From Pseudoxanthomonas sp. Root630 (lineage in GTDB: Bacteria; Pseudomonadota; Gammaproteobacteria; Xanthomonadales; Xanthomonadaceae), in contig NZ_LMGY01000017.1 of NCBI RefSeq assembly GCF_001427585.1, positions 1-64,000 of the forward strand: 64,000 nt of DNA, in the 5' to 3' direction. Each line of letters opens with the position of its first letter. The stretch's first letter is position 1. This document shows, piece by piece, positions 35,412-44,462 of this stretch. The notes under the pieces are model-generated. The model saw only the letters and a list, made by a program, of their open reading frames with translations, did no database searches and was not told where the DNA came from. Position numbers and translations under genes: made by a program.

Positions 35412-36171
35412 GGATCGCCTCCTGCACGAAGGCGTCGCGCTGCGCCACGCGGCGGACGAGGTACTCGACATACGCGGCGCGCTGCGTCGCGGGATCGCCG
35501 AAACCATCGGGGCCCTGCAGCCAGGCATCGGGCACGTCGGCGACGATGCCGCCGATCGTCGCTTCCGTCAGCCTGGCCGCCATTCCGTCATCGACGTCGG
35601 CCACGCGCGACGCCCAGCGCAGCAGCACGTGATCGCGGATCAGCGCGAACGGCTTGCCGGCGCCGGACGCATCGCCGTCCCAGCCATGGTGGAAGTACAG
35701 CGCCGCGCCGTGGTCGATCAGGTACAGCCTGCGGTGCCACATCAGCAGGTTGGTATTGCGCGCGGTGCGGTCGACATTGCTGATGAAGGCATCGAACCAG
35801 ACGATGCGCGACGCCAGGTCCGCATCGGGTTGTTCGGCCACGGGGTCGAAGTTCACCGCGCCCGGCAGGTAGTCCATCGCCAGATTGATGCCGGCGCTGG
35901 CCTTGATGAGGTCCTGGATCTCCGGATCGCCTTCGGTGCGGGCGAGGTCCGCGTCGAGTTCGATCAGGGCCAGGTCCGGCATCGGCAGCTGCAGCGCCTT
36001 GGCCAGGCCGCCGGCGATCACCTCCGCCACCAGCGCCTTCGGCCCCTGGCCGGCGCCGCGGAACTTCAGCACATACAGGCCGTCGTCATCGGCCTCGACC
36101 ACGGCGGGCATGGAGCCGCCTTCGCGCAGCGGGGTGACGTAGCGGGTGGCGGTGCGGGAAGGAAGCGTCAT
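35398..36171 (-). CDS. HipA-like kinase-fold protein
   Basis: 257 aa. Lacks the N-subdomain of full HipA but keeps the kinase-like core: GLYVLKFRGAGQGPKALVAE (nucleotide-binding Lys), the catalytic-type segment FDAFISNVDRTARNTNLLMW (Asn/Asp as in HipA DxxxxN) and LYLIDHGAALYFHH (the metal-binding Asp of the DFG-like site). First gene of an overlapping HipA-like - DUF3037 - DUF4031 unit. No HipB-type DNA-binding antitoxin is adjacent, so this need not be a toxin-antitoxin system. Confidence 0.82.
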   Translation of the reverse strand: MTLPSRTATRYVTPLREGGSMPAVVEADDDGLYVLKFRGAGQGPKALVAEVIAGGLAKALQLPMPDLALIELDADLARTEGDPEIQDLIKASAGINLAMDYLPGAVNFDPVAEQPDADLASRIVWFDAFISNVDRTARNTNLLMWHRRLYLIDHGAALYFHHGWDGDASGAGKPFALIRDHVLLRWASRVADVDDGMAARLTEATIGGIVADVPDAWLQGPDGFGDPATQRAAYVEYLVRRVAQRDAFVQEAIRARA

Positions 36172-36205
36172 CAGGCCGCTAGGATAACGCGGCGCCGCGT
36201 CGCGA

Positions 36206-37264
36206 TCAGGTCGAGCGTGCCACGCCCATCCGCCGCAGCAACAGATAGACCACCACGCTCGAGGCCGCGCCGAGCAGCAGTGCGAACGCCAGTCCGTGCG
36301 AACTGTGCGCGAACGGCAGGCCAGGCAGGTTCATGCCGAACAGGCCGGCGACCAGGCTGGGCGGCAGCAGCAGGGCGGTGATCATCGACAGCACGTACAG
36401 ATGGCGGTTGGTGCGTTCGGCGAGCTTGGCGGCCACCTCGTCCTGCAGCAGGCGTGCGCGTTCCTGCAGCGTGCCCACGTCGCCATCGAGATCGTCGAAG
36501 CGCTGGTTGAGCCGCGCGACCGCGGGCAGCAGTTCGTGGTCGGTGTCGCCGGCATGGCGCTGCTCGAACGGCTTCAGCACGCGCCGCATCGCGGTGAGCG
36601 GCCGATGCAGGCGCACGGTCTGGTGGCGCAATTGCGCGAGGTCGCGACGCTCCTCGCCGATGCTGTCCGCCAGTACACGGTCCTCGATGCGGTCCAGCCG
36701 CGCGGAGAGTCCGTCGCTGCTGCGCCCGACCGTATCGGCGAAGCGTCCGGCCACCAGCTCCAGCAAGCGGACCGGCGCATCGGCCAGCGCACCGGCGATC
36801 ACGGCCCGGCGGGCCGCCTCCAGCGAGCGCAGCGGCTGCCGCCGCGCGGTGACGAGCAGGCGGTCCGTCATCGCGAAATGCAGCCAGCCGATGCCGTCGT
36901 CGCCGCGCAGCTGGCCTTCGGCGGCGAGATCGACGCCGCGCTGGTGCACCCAGTCGACGAACACGCCGTGCGCCACTTCGTCCTCGAACTGCAGGTTGAC
37001 GTGGGAATCGGGCGACAACAGCGTTGCATGCGCCTCCTCGGGGAGCGGCAGCATCGCAACGATCTGCGCGCTGCGGACATCGCTCAGGTCCAGGTGCAGC
37101 CAGTGCCAGTCCTCGCCATCGGCGTCCTGCAGCGTGCCCGCGCCGCGCGCGGCATCGTCGAGCGCGTGCGCGCGTCCATCGGCATCGAACCGGTACAGCC
37201 ATAGGGCGCCCGGCAGTCCGGCAGCGGTTGGCGCAGGCGTGTGGGCAGCGGAGAGTGCGGCCAT
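36206..37264 (-). CDS. CorA/ZntB-family divalent-cation transporter
   Basis: 352 aa. Long soluble N-terminal domain with a coiled-coil stalk (LDRIEDRVLADSIGEERRDL ... RARLLQDEVAAKLAERTNRH) and two C-terminal membrane helices (about 292-312 and 327-346) joined by the pore signature GMNLPGLPF. The stalk and overall look favour the ZntB side, although the GMN triplet is CorA-like. Conducts Mg, Zn or similar ions at the inner membrane; selectivity is not clear. Monocistronic, 34 nt upstream of the HipA-like gene. Confidence 0.87.
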   Translation of the reverse strand: MAALSAAHTPAPTAAGLPGALWLYRFDADGRAHALDDAARGAGTLQDADGEDWHWLHLDLSDVRSAQIVAMLPLPEEAHATLLSPDSHVNLQFEDEVAHGVFVDWVHQRGVDLAAEGQLRGDDGIGWLHFAMTDRLLVTARRQPLRSLEAARRAVIAGALADAPVRLLELVAGRFADTVGRSSDGLSARLDRIEDRVLADSIGEERRDLAQLRHQTVRLHRPLTAMRRVLKPFEQRHAGDTDHELLPAVARLNQRFDDLDGDVGTLQERARLLQDEVAAKLAERTNRHLYVLSMITALLLPPSLVAGLFGMNLPGLPFAHSSHGLAFALLLGAASSVVVYLLLRRMGVARST

Positions 37265-37341
37265 GTATGACAGCCCGGCGACGGTTGGGTGACGGTCAGG
37301 CTACCGCCGTCATGTGCCCGTCTCGTGACAGGCGGCCGGTG

Positions 37342-37809
37342 TCACCCGGCCGGTTGCGCCTCTGCGCCCCCGCGTTGCAGCGGGTCGGGCAGGGCTGCGC
37401 CTTGGGGCGTGAAGGCCAGGGAGACCGAGTTCAGGCAGTGGCGCTCGCCGGTCGGCGGTGGGCCGTCCGGGAACACATGGCCCAGGTGGCTGTGGCAGCG
37501 GGCGCAGACGATTTCGGTGCGGATCATGCCGTAGCTGCTGTCGTGGATACGGCCGACGTGCGCTTCGTCCACCGGCTGGAAGAAGCTCGGCCACCCGGTG
37601 CCGGAGTCGAATTTCGCGCTGGAGCGGAACAGCGGCAGGCCGCACAGGCGGCAGGTATAGGTGCCGTCCTGTTTGTTGTCCAGGAACACGCCGCAGAACG
37701 GCGCCTCGGTACCGTGCTGCAGCAGCACCCGGCGCTCGTCTTCGCTCAGGCCGGCGATCAGCGCCGTGCGTTGCGCATCGGTAGGCGGGCTGAGGTCGAA
37801 GGCCGTCAT
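37342..37809 (-). CDS. msrB: Peptide methionine-(R)-sulfoxide reductase MsrB
   Basis: 155 aa. Zinc-binding CxxC pairs in YTCRLCGLPLF and VCARCHSHLGHVF, the GTGWPSF block, and catalytic Cys in RHCLNSVSL (RHCLN). Reduces methionine-R-sulfoxide in proteins, regenerated by thioredoxin. ATG at 37809 with CGGAGC upstream gives the family length. Divergent from the exported protein gene at 37907. Confidence 0.95.
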   Translation of the reverse strand: MTAFDLSPPTDAQRTALIAGLSEDERRVLLQHGTEAPFCGVFLDNKQDGTYTCRLCGLPLFRSSAKFDSGTGWPSFFQPVDEAHVGRIHDSSYGMIRTEIVCARCHSHLGHVFPDGPPPTGERHCLNSVSLAFTPQGAALPDPLQRGGAEAQPAG

Positions 37810-37906
37810 GGAAGTGCTCCGGAAGGGGGTGCCGTCGATATGGTGCCGCACCCCGCGTGCCACAACCCTGGTTTACCATCGCGGCGTTCCCGAGGAGATG
37901 GCACGG

Positions 37907-38731
37907 ATGCGACTGACGCTGGTTTTGTTGACGACGCTGGCGCTGTCCCAGGCGGCGCGCGCGCAGGCGCCCGACGCGCCGCCCCGTGTTCCGCCGGCCC
38001 CCGGCTGCCTGGATGCCCGGCAAATGAGCGAGGTTCGCCAGGCCTCGTCCACGGAGCTTGCCGTGCAGGGTCGCGACGGGCAGCGCTTCCGCATCGCCCT
38101 CTCCGAAGGGTGTCCGGGTGCCGGCCGGGCCGATGCCGTCCTGCTGGCACGCGAGGGCTGGGTGTGCGGGACCGGCCAGGAATACGTGCGCATTGGCGAG
38201 GCGACCTGCGCCGTGACCGGCATCGCGGCGATCGACGCCCGCCAGTACGCCGCGATAGCGCGTGCCGCGTCGGCGCAGACGGAAGATGGCGTGACCACGC
38301 TGGAGACGGTGGAAGTGCGGGCGCCGCAACGGCGAGGCTTCGCCGGTTCCTCGAGCTTCTGCTTCAATCCGCGGTACATGCGCGCGTGGTCGGAAGACAG
38401 CGAAGGCATGTTGGTGGAACTGTCGCCCCGCCGCTCGGGTGGGCACCGCTATTACCGTGTCGAGCTCGCGCACGGCTGCCCGGATCTGGATTCCTCGCCC
38501 GCCATCACCTTCCGGTCCGGCGTCGGCATCGGGCTCATCTGCGGCAATCCGGGTGATCGCGTGGTCGCGCAGGACAGCGGCGATGGCAGCCTGTTCGATT
38601 CGGGCGATGCGGGGATGATGTTCGCCGACGACGAGCGGCGCTGGTCGCGCCGCGGGATCCGCGTGCAGTGTTCGGTGTCGGCGGTCTATCCGCACGAACC
38701 GGCGTCGCGCGATGCGGCGCCGGCACCTTGA
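37907..38731 (+). CDS. Exported protein with a duplicated Cys-containing domain (DUF6491-like)
   Basis: 274 aa. Signal peptide MRLTLVLLTTLALSQAARAQ. Two similar halves: first CLDARQMSEVRQASSTELAV, FRIALSEGCPG, WVCGTGQEYVRIGEATCAVT; second CFNPRYMRAWSEDSEGMLVE, YRVELAHGCPDLDSSPAITF, GLICGNPGDRVVAQ. Each has the C-x-n-GCP-n-C pattern seen in DUF6491-type lipoproteins/exported proteins, which points to internal duplication. ATG at 37907 sits 9 nt after AGGAG. Function unknown. Confidence 0.7.
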   Translation: MRLTLVLLTTLALSQAARAQAPDAPPRVPPAPGCLDARQMSEVRQASSTELAVQGRDGQRFRIALSEGCPGAGRADAVLLAREGWVCGTGQEYVRIGEATCAVTGIAAIDARQYAAIARAASAQTEDGVTTLETVEVRAPQRRGFAGSSSFCFNPRYMRAWSEDSEGMLVELSPRRSGGHRYYRVELAHGCPDLDSSPAITFRSGVGIGLICGNPGDRVVAQDSGDGSLFDSGDAGMMFADDERRWSRRGIRVQCSVSAVYPHEPASRDAAPAP

Positions 38732-38740
38732 GCCAGTGGA

Positions 38741-39313
38741 TCAGGGCGTGGCCGTCAGCGCCGCATTGCCCTTGAACTCGCGACGCAGCCAGTCGTCGAT
38801 CAGTCGCTTCTCGTAGCGCAGGTTGTCGGTGTTGTTGAGGTTGGGACCCATCAGGAAGCCGTGGTCGACCAGCTTGCGCTCGCCTTCGGCGACCACCTGC
38901 CCATCCGCACCCTTGACGACGAAATTCAGCGTCATCCGCGGTGGGTAGATGTCTTTCACGATGCGGATGTCGTCCATGCCATGCCGCACCATGGGCTCGT
39001 ACTGCCCGGCAAGGTCGATGTCGGTGATGGTGACGTCCAGCGTCTGGCCGCGTGCGAGGCGCTGTCCGGCTTCATCGCGCAGGTATTTCGCCAGTTCGGT
39101 GACCCAGTTCCCTCGTTTGGATTCCCAGCGGTTGCCGCCGAACTTGATCTCGCTGAACTGCGCGGGATCGGTCCAGCTGACGCTGACGGCACCGCCTTCG
39201 GCAGGCAGGTTGCGGGGGATGTCCGGATCGGTGACGTTCTTCTGCCGCGCCTGGCCGGGCAGCGCGGCGGCGAGCGCAACGAGGGCGGTGAGCAGCAGGG
39301 CGGGGGCTTTCAT
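38741..39313 (-). CDS. DUF3016 domain-containing exported protein
   Basis: 190 aa. Signal peptide MKAPALLLTALVALAAALPG. Family pattern VSVSWTDPAQFSEIKFGGNR, GNWVTELAKYLRDEAGQRLA, LDVTITDIDLAGQYEPM and IYPPRMTLNFVVKGADG. Periplasmic, function unknown. ATG at 39313 has GAGGA 7 nt upstream, better than the Met at 39319. Convergent with the gene ending at 38731. Confidence 0.87.
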   Translation of the reverse strand: MKAPALLLTALVALAAALPGQARQKNVTDPDIPRNLPAEGGAVSVSWTDPAQFSEIKFGGNRWESKRGNWVTELAKYLRDEAGQRLARGQTLDVTITDIDLAGQYEPMVRHGMDDIRIVKDIYPPRMTLNFVVKGADGQVVAEGERKLVDHGFLMGPNLNNTDNLRYEKRLIDDWLRREFKGNAALTATP

Positions 39314-39421
39314 GGCCATTCCTCGGGAGGTATCCAGCACGATTGTGCGCCCGCGCCGGGAAAGGCGGCAACGCTATGTCAGGCAGGGCTTACGGCTGTT
39401 CAGCGCAGGTTTCCACCCGGT

Positions 39422-40330
39422 TCAGAGGCTGCGCAGACGCTCCACGTCGCGTACCGGCGGCGCGCCGAACATCCGGCTGTATTCGCGGCTGAACTGCGAC
39501 GGGCTTTCGTAGCCGACCCGATGGCCGGCGCTGGCGGCGTCCATGACTTCGCTCAGCATCAGGCGGCGGGCCTCCTGCAGGCGCAACTGCTTCTGGTACT
39601 GCAGCGGGCTCATCGCGGTGACCGCCTTGAAGTGGTGGTGGAGCGCCGACGCGCTCATGTGCACTTCGCGCGCGATGTGGTCGATGCGCAATGGCTGCGC
39701 ATAGTGCTGCCGCAGCCAGTGGATCGCCTTGGCCACGCGCTGGCCCTGGCTGTCGGCGATCCCGATGTGGCGCAGCATCGCGCCCTGCGGGCTGCACAGC
39801 ACGCGATACAGGATCTCGCGTTCGATCAGCGGGCCGAGTAACGGGATGTCGTGCGGGGTGTCGAGCAGTTTCACCAGGCGGATCGCGGCGTCCAGCATCT
39901 CCACGCTGCTGGGCTGCAGGAACAGGCCGCGCGACGGCGGCGGCAACGGCGCCCGTGCCGATTCGGCTTCGGTCACCAGTTCGGCGATGGTGGACGGCGA
40001 CAGCTTCAGGATCAGGCACAGGTAAGGCGCGTCGGCGGAGGCCTGGGTGACCTGGCCGGTGACCGGCAGGTCGACCGAGGCGACGACGAAACGACTGGCG
40101 TCGTACTCGTACACCTCGTCGGCGAGGATGGCGCGCTTGGCGCCCTGGACGATCAGGCACAGCGCGGCCTCCTGCACGCCCCGCATCGGGAGCGGCATCG
40201 GCGCACTGAGGCGGGAGAACTGCAGCGCCGGGATCGCGGTCGCGTGGAGGCCGTCGCCGCCGGTGGATCGTTCAATCAGGCCGGCGAGTTCGCGCAGGCG
40301 GTCGGCATGGGCGGAAGCGGTGTCGGTCAT
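39422..40330 (-). CDS. AraC-family transcriptional regulator (AraC_N type)
   Basis: 302 aa. N-terminal AraC_N cupin-like domain (ALCLIVQGAKRAILADEVYE ... VASVDLPVTGQVTQAS) and a C-terminal double helix-turn-helix (about 200-295) with IDHIAREVHMSASALHHHFK and SPLQYQKQLRLQEARRLML, AGHRVGYESPSQFSREYSRM. Members of this subgroup usually sit beside and control oxidoreductase genes; here the SDR and aldo/keto reductase are divergent, 200 nt away. Confidence 0.92.
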   Translation of the reverse strand: MTDTASAHADRLRELAGLIERSTGGDGLHATAIPALQFSRLSAPMPLPMRGVQEAALCLIVQGAKRAILADEVYEYDASRFVVASVDLPVTGQVTQASADAPYLCLILKLSPSTIAELVTEAESARAPLPPPSRGLFLQPSSVEMLDAAIRLVKLLDTPHDIPLLGPLIEREILYRVLCSPQGAMLRHIGIADSQGQRVAKAIHWLRQHYAQPLRIDHIAREVHMSASALHHHFKAVTAMSPLQYQKQLRLQEARRLMLSEVMDAASAGHRVGYESPSQFSREYSRMFGAPPVRDVERLRSL

Positions 40331-40531
40331 GGGAGGGGCCGTCGCTACGGGCTTGGGGGATGCAGGCGAGTCTACGCAGCGTGCCGCGGGATGGAATGCC
40401 TCCAACGGGGCGTCGGCAGGATCAGGCAAGGATCGCGGAGGAACCGGATATCGGCGCCGCGACCGGCGGGCGGAGACTGCGCCCCGTTGCGGCACGCCCG
40501 TGCCGCGCTTCCCCCAAACGAGGTCACCCCC

Positions 40532-41266
40532 ATGTCCGGAATCGAAGGAAAAGTCATCGCCATCACCGGTGCCAGCAGCGGCATCGGCGAAGCGGCCGCC
40601 CGCGAACTCGCCCGCCGCGGCGCCCACGTCGTGCTCGGTGCACGCCGCACCGATCGGCTGGAGCGGCTGGTCGGCGAGATCACCGCTGCGGGCGGCAGCG
40701 CGCGCTGCCGTGCGCTCGACGTCACCCGCCTCGGGGACGTGCAAGCGTTCGTGGCGTTCGCCCAGGCCGAGTACGGTCGGCTCGACGTGATCGTCAACAA
40801 CGCCGGTGTCATGCCGCTGTCGCCGCTGGCCGCGCTGAAGATCGACGAATGGAACGCCATGATCGACGTCAACATCCGCGGCGTACTGCATGGCATCGCC
40901 GCCGCGTTGCCGGTCATGCAGGCGCAGGGCGGTGGCCAGGTGATCAATGTCGCCTCCACGGCCGGCCATCGCGTGTGGCCCAGCGCGTCGGTGTACTGCG
41001 CCACCAAGCATGCAGTGCTGGCCATTTCCGAAGGCCTGCGCCAGGAACACGACAAGCTGCGCGTCACCGTGGTGTCGCCCGGCGTGACTACCAGCGAACT
41101 GGCCGAAACCACCAGCGACGCCGGCATCAAGGCGTGGCTCGAGGATTTCCGCCAGGTCGCGATTCCCGCCGAGGCCGTTGCGCGCGCCATCGCTTACGCG
41201 GTGGACCAGCCCGACGACGTGGACGTCAGCGAAGTCATCGTGCGGCCTGCCGCCAGCCCGAACTGA
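40532..41266 (+). CDS. Short-chain dehydrogenase/reductase (classical SDR)
   Basis: 244 aa. NAD(P)-binding TGASSGIGEAAA, NNAGV, catalytic Ser in NVASTAGHRVWPS region and YxxxK as YCATKHA, all in classical order; the Arg pair in GARRTDRLERL suggests NADP(H). Substrate unknown. ATG at 40532 after a 200-nt intergenic region shared with the divergent AraC gene, which probably regulates it. Confidence 0.92.
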   Translation: MSGIEGKVIAITGASSGIGEAAARELARRGAHVVLGARRTDRLERLVGEITAAGGSARCRALDVTRLGDVQAFVAFAQAEYGRLDVIVNNAGVMPLSPLAALKIDEWNAMIDVNIRGVLHGIAAALPVMQAQGGGQVINVASTAGHRVWPSASVYCATKHAVLAISEGLRQEHDKLRVTVVSPGVTTSELAETTSDAGIKAWLEDFRQVAIPAEAVARAIAYAVDQPDDVDVSEVIVRPAASPN

Positions 41267-41367
41267 GTCTTCGTCGGCAAGCAACAAAGTTTTCCACCGC
41301 CAGGGGTTGCCGCTGGCGGAGCGGGGGAGTGCAATGGCGCACTCCCCCGCTTCAGGAACTCCCCCTC

Positions 41368-42402
41368 ATGGAATACCGTTACCTCGGCGCGTCCGGCCTG
41401 CGCGTCCCCGTCCTGTCCTTCGGTACCGGCACTTTCGGCGGCCAGGGCGCCTTGTTCAGCGCCTGGGGCAGCACCGACGTGGCCGAAGCGCGCCGCCTGG
41501 TCGACATCTGCCTCGACGCCGGCCTGACCATGTTCGACAGCGCCGACGTCTATTCGAAGGGCGCCGCGGAGGAAATCCTCGGCGAGGCCATCAAGGGCCG
41601 CCCGCGCGACTCCCTGCTCATCTCCACCAAGGCCACCTTCCGCTTCGGCGAGGGCGAGAACCAGGTCGGGTCTTCGCGCCATCATCTGATCAACGCCGTC
41701 GATGCCGCGCTGAAGCGGCTGGGCACCGACTACATCGACCTGTTCCAGTTGCATGGCTTCGACGCGCGTCCGCCGGTGGAAGAGGTGCTGTCCACGCTCG
41801 ACACACTGGTGAAGGCGGGCAAGATCCGCTACCTCGGCGTGTCGAACTTCTCCGGCTGGCATCTGATGAAGTCGCTGGCCGCCGCCGATCGCCATGGCTG
41901 GACGCGCTACGTGGCGCACCAGGCGTATTACTCGCTGGTCGGCCGCGACTACGAATGGGAGCTGATGCCGCTCGCCGCCGATCAGGGCGTGGGTGCGGTG
42001 GTGTGGAGTCCGCTGGGCTGGGGTCGCCTGACCGGCAAGATCCGCCGCGGCCAGCCGCTGCCCGAGAACAGCCGCCTGCAGTCGCAGACCGCGAACGATG
42101 CCGGGCCGCAGGTCGACCTCGAGTATCTGTACGACGTGGTCGATGCGCTGGACGAGGTCGCGCAGGAAACCGGCAAGTCGATCCCGCAGGTCGCGTTGAA
42201 CTGGCTGCTGCAGCGGCCCACCGTCAGCACCGTGGTGATCGGGGCGCGCAACGAGGAGCAGCTGAAGCAGAACCTGGGCGCGGTGGGTTGGAATCTCACG
42301 GCCGAACAGGTGGCGAAGCTGGACGCGGCAAGCCAGCGGCCGAAGCCGTATCCGTACTGGCACCAGGCGGGCTTCGCCTACCGCAACCCCACGCCGGTCT
42401 GA
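41368..42402 (+). CDS. Aldo/keto reductase
   Basis: 344 aa TIM-barrel NADPH oxidoreductase. Catalytic tetrad visible: Asp in FDSADVY, Tyr of the same motif, Lys in LISTKATF, His in FQLHGFD; the C-terminal cofactor site is STVVIGARNEEQLKQNLGA. Belongs to the YajO/AKR11-13-like group. About 100 nt behind the SDR gene, likely co-regulated by the AraC protein. Confidence 0.92.
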   Translation: MEYRYLGASGLRVPVLSFGTGTFGGQGALFSAWGSTDVAEARRLVDICLDAGLTMFDSADVYSKGAAEEILGEAIKGRPRDSLLISTKATFRFGEGENQVGSSRHHLINAVDAALKRLGTDYIDLFQLHGFDARPPVEEVLSTLDTLVKAGKIRYLGVSNFSGWHLMKSLAAADRHGWTRYVAHQAYYSLVGRDYEWELMPLAADQGVGAVVWSPLGWGRLTGKIRRGQPLPENSRLQSQTANDAGPQVDLEYLYDVVDALDEVAQETGKSIPQVALNWLLQRPTVSTVVIGARNEEQLKQNLGAVGWNLTAEQVAKLDAASQRPKPYPYWHQAGFAYRNPTPV

Positions 42403-42411
42403 GGTCCGCGC

Positions 42412-42435
42412 GCAGGGCGGGATCGCCCGCCCTGC
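42412..42435 (+). terminator. Probable terminator hairpin after the aldo/keto reductase gene
   Basis: Perfect 10-bp stem GCAGGGCGGG (42412-42421) / CCCGCCCTGC (42426-42435) with an ATCG tetraloop, 9 nt after the stop. The T-tract is weak (TTCGTC), so termination efficiency is uncertain. Confidence 0.6.
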
Positions 42436-42496
42436 TTCGTCATCGAATGCGTGCGGCTGCTAGAGTCGCGCGGCCCCTTTCCTGTCCGGAGTCCCG

Positions 42497-43789
42497 ATGC
42501 GCCTGCACGCTCGTATGGTGAGTGTCCTCGCCGCCGCCCTGTCCGTTGCCTGCGCGCCCGCGTTCGCGGCCACCACTTACATCAAGGCGGGACGCCTGCT
42601 GGATGTGGAATCCGGTCGGACGCTGACCGACCAGGCCATCGTCATCGAGGACGCGCGCATCACCGTCATCGGTCCCGCCGCGACGACACCCGTGCCGGCC
42701 GGTGCGACCGTGCACGACCTGTCCGGCAAGACCGTGCTGCCGGGCCTGATGGACGCGCACGTGCACCTGCACGGCGATGCCGACCTGCAGGGTTACCGGC
42801 GCCTGGCGATCTCGCTGCCGGCCGCCGCCATCAAGGGCGCGAAGAATGCGCGCACCACGCTGCTGGCCGGCTTCACCACGGTGCGCGTGCCCGGTTCGCC
42901 GGGTTACGCCGATGTCGCCCTGCGCGATGCGATCGCCACGGGCGAAGTCGAAGGTCCGCGCATCCTGGCGGGCGGCGTGTCCATCGGCATCACCGGCGGG
43001 CACTGCAGCGACAACAACCTGCTGCCGGCCGAATACAAGGCCGTGGGCGAGGGCGTGGCCGACGGTCCGTGGGCCGCGCGGCAGAAGGTGCGGCAGAACG
43101 TCAAGTTCGGTGCCGACTTCATCAAGACCTGCTCCACCGGCGGCGTGCTGTCCAAGGGCACCGAGGTCGGCGCGCCGCAGTATTCGCTGGAAGAGCTGAA
43201 GGCGCTGGTCGACGAGGCGCATGCGCTGGGCCGCAAGGTCGCCTCGCACGCGCACGGCGCCACCGGCATCCGCAATGCGCTGCTCGCCGGCGTGGATTCC
43301 ATCGAGCATGCCAGCTTCATCGACGACGAAGGCATCGCGCTGGCGAAGAAGAACGGCGCCGTGCTGGTGATGGACATCTACAACACCGAATACATCCTCG
43401 GCGAGGGCGAGAAAGCCGGCTTCCTGCCCGAATCGCTGGAGAAGGAGCGCCGCGTGGGCGCCACCCAGCGCGAGAATTTCCGCAAGGCGCACCAGGCAGG
43501 CGCGACCATGGGCTTCGGCACCGATGGCGGTGTGTATCCGCACGGCCTCAATGCGCGCCAGTTCTCGCGCATGGTGCAGTTCGGCATGACCCCGCTGCAG
43601 GCGATCCGTTCGGCGACCGTGGTCAACGCGCGCCTGTTCGGCATCGACAAGGACGTGGGCGTGCTCAAGCCGGGCTATTCCGCCGACCTGATCGCCGTGG
43701 ACGGCGATCCGCTGCAGGACGTCGCCGTGCTGGAAAACGTCGGCTTCGTGATGAAGCAGGGCCGCGTCTACAAGAACACGAGCGAGTGA
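42497..43789 (+). CDS. Exported metal-dependent amidohydrolase (imidazolonepropionase/prolidase-like)
   Basis: 430 aa. Signal peptide ending APAFAATTY. Metal ligands: HxH in GLMDAHVHLHG, the carboxylated-Lys region GADFIKTCSTGG, His in VASHAHGA and SIEHASF, and the Asp in GFGTDGG. This is the Xaa-Pro dipeptidase-like amidohydrolase subgroup often found in the periplasm of Xanthomonadaceae. Substrate probably a dipeptide or cyclic amide; not certain. Eleven nt upstream of the DsbA-like gene. Confidence 0.88.
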   Translation: MRLHARMVSVLAAALSVACAPAFAATTYIKAGRLLDVESGRTLTDQAIVIEDARITVIGPAATTPVPAGATVHDLSGKTVLPGLMDAHVHLHGDADLQGYRRLAISLPAAAIKGAKNARTTLLAGFTTVRVPGSPGYADVALRDAIATGEVEGPRILAGGVSIGITGGHCSDNNLLPAEYKAVGEGVADGPWAARQKVRQNVKFGADFIKTCSTGGVLSKGTEVGAPQYSLEELKALVDEAHALGRKVASHAHGATGIRNALLAGVDSIEHASFIDDEGIALAKKNGAVLVMDIYNTEYILGEGEKAGFLPESLEKERRVGATQRENFRKAHQAGATMGFGTDGGVYPHGLNARQFSRMVQFGMTPLQAIRSATVVNARLFGIDKDVGVLKPGYSADLIAVDGDPLQDVAVLENVGFVMKQGRVYKNTSE

Positions 43790-43799
43790 GGTCGCCCGC

Positions 43800-44456
43800 A
43801 TGTCGAAGCCCGTGAAGATCGATTTCGTCTCCGACGTCGCCTGCCCCTGGTGCGCCATCGGCCTGGCCGCGCTCGAAACCGCGATTACCCGCATCGGCGA
43901 CGGCCTGCAGGTGGAACTGCATTTCGAGCCGTTCGAGCTGAACCCGGACATGGGGCCCGAGGGCGAATCGATCGCTGACCATCTGGGCCGCAAGTACGGC
44001 TTGTCGCCTGCGCAGCTGGCGCAGAACGGCGAAGCCTTGCGCCAGCGTGGCGAGGCCCTGGGGTTCCACTTCGATCTGCAGAAGCGCGACCGCATCTACA
44101 ACACCTTCGACGCGCACCGCTTGCTGTACTGGGCGGGTGAGCTGGGCACCACGCAGCAACATGCATTGAAGCGCGCGCTGCTGCAGGCGTACCACGGCGA
44201 GGGCCGCAACGTGTCCGACCGCGATACGCTGGTCGCGATCGTCGGCAGCACGGGGTTGGATGCCGACGAGGCGCGGCGCATCGTTGAGACGGACAGGTTC
44301 GCCGCGGAGGTCCGGGAGCGCGAACGGTTCTATCAGCAGCATGGCATCCAGGCGGTGCCGTCGGTGATCTTCAACGGGCGCCACCTGGTCCAGGGCGGAC
44401 AGCCGCCGGAGACGTTCGAACAGGCGCTGCGGCAGCTGTCGGGGCTCGCGGCGTAA
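43800..44456 (+). CDS. DsbA-family (FrnE-like) oxidoreductase
   Basis: 218 aa, no signal peptide. Thioredoxin-fold with CPWC at 15-18 (SDVACPWCAIGL), a helical insert, and cis-Pro in GIQAVPSVIFNGRHLV. FrnE-type proteins act in the cytoplasm in polyketide-related or stress redox reactions; the exact role is unknown. Co-directional with, and 11 nt behind, the amidohydrolase gene. Confidence 0.9.
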   Translation: MSKPVKIDFVSDVACPWCAIGLAALETAITRIGDGLQVELHFEPFELNPDMGPEGESIADHLGRKYGLSPAQLAQNGEALRQRGEALGFHFDLQKRDRIYNTFDAHRLLYWAGELGTTQQHALKRALLQAYHGEGRNVSDRDTLVAIVGSTGLDADEARRIVETDRFAAEVRERERFYQQHGIQAVPSVIFNGRHLVQGGQPPETFEQALRQLSGLAA

Positions 44457-44462
44457 GCGGGA

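Noticed and set aside
35398-36171. Classical HipAB toxin-antitoxin locus
   Set aside because: No HipB-type helix-turn-helix gene is adjacent and the HipA-like protein lacks the N-subdomain.
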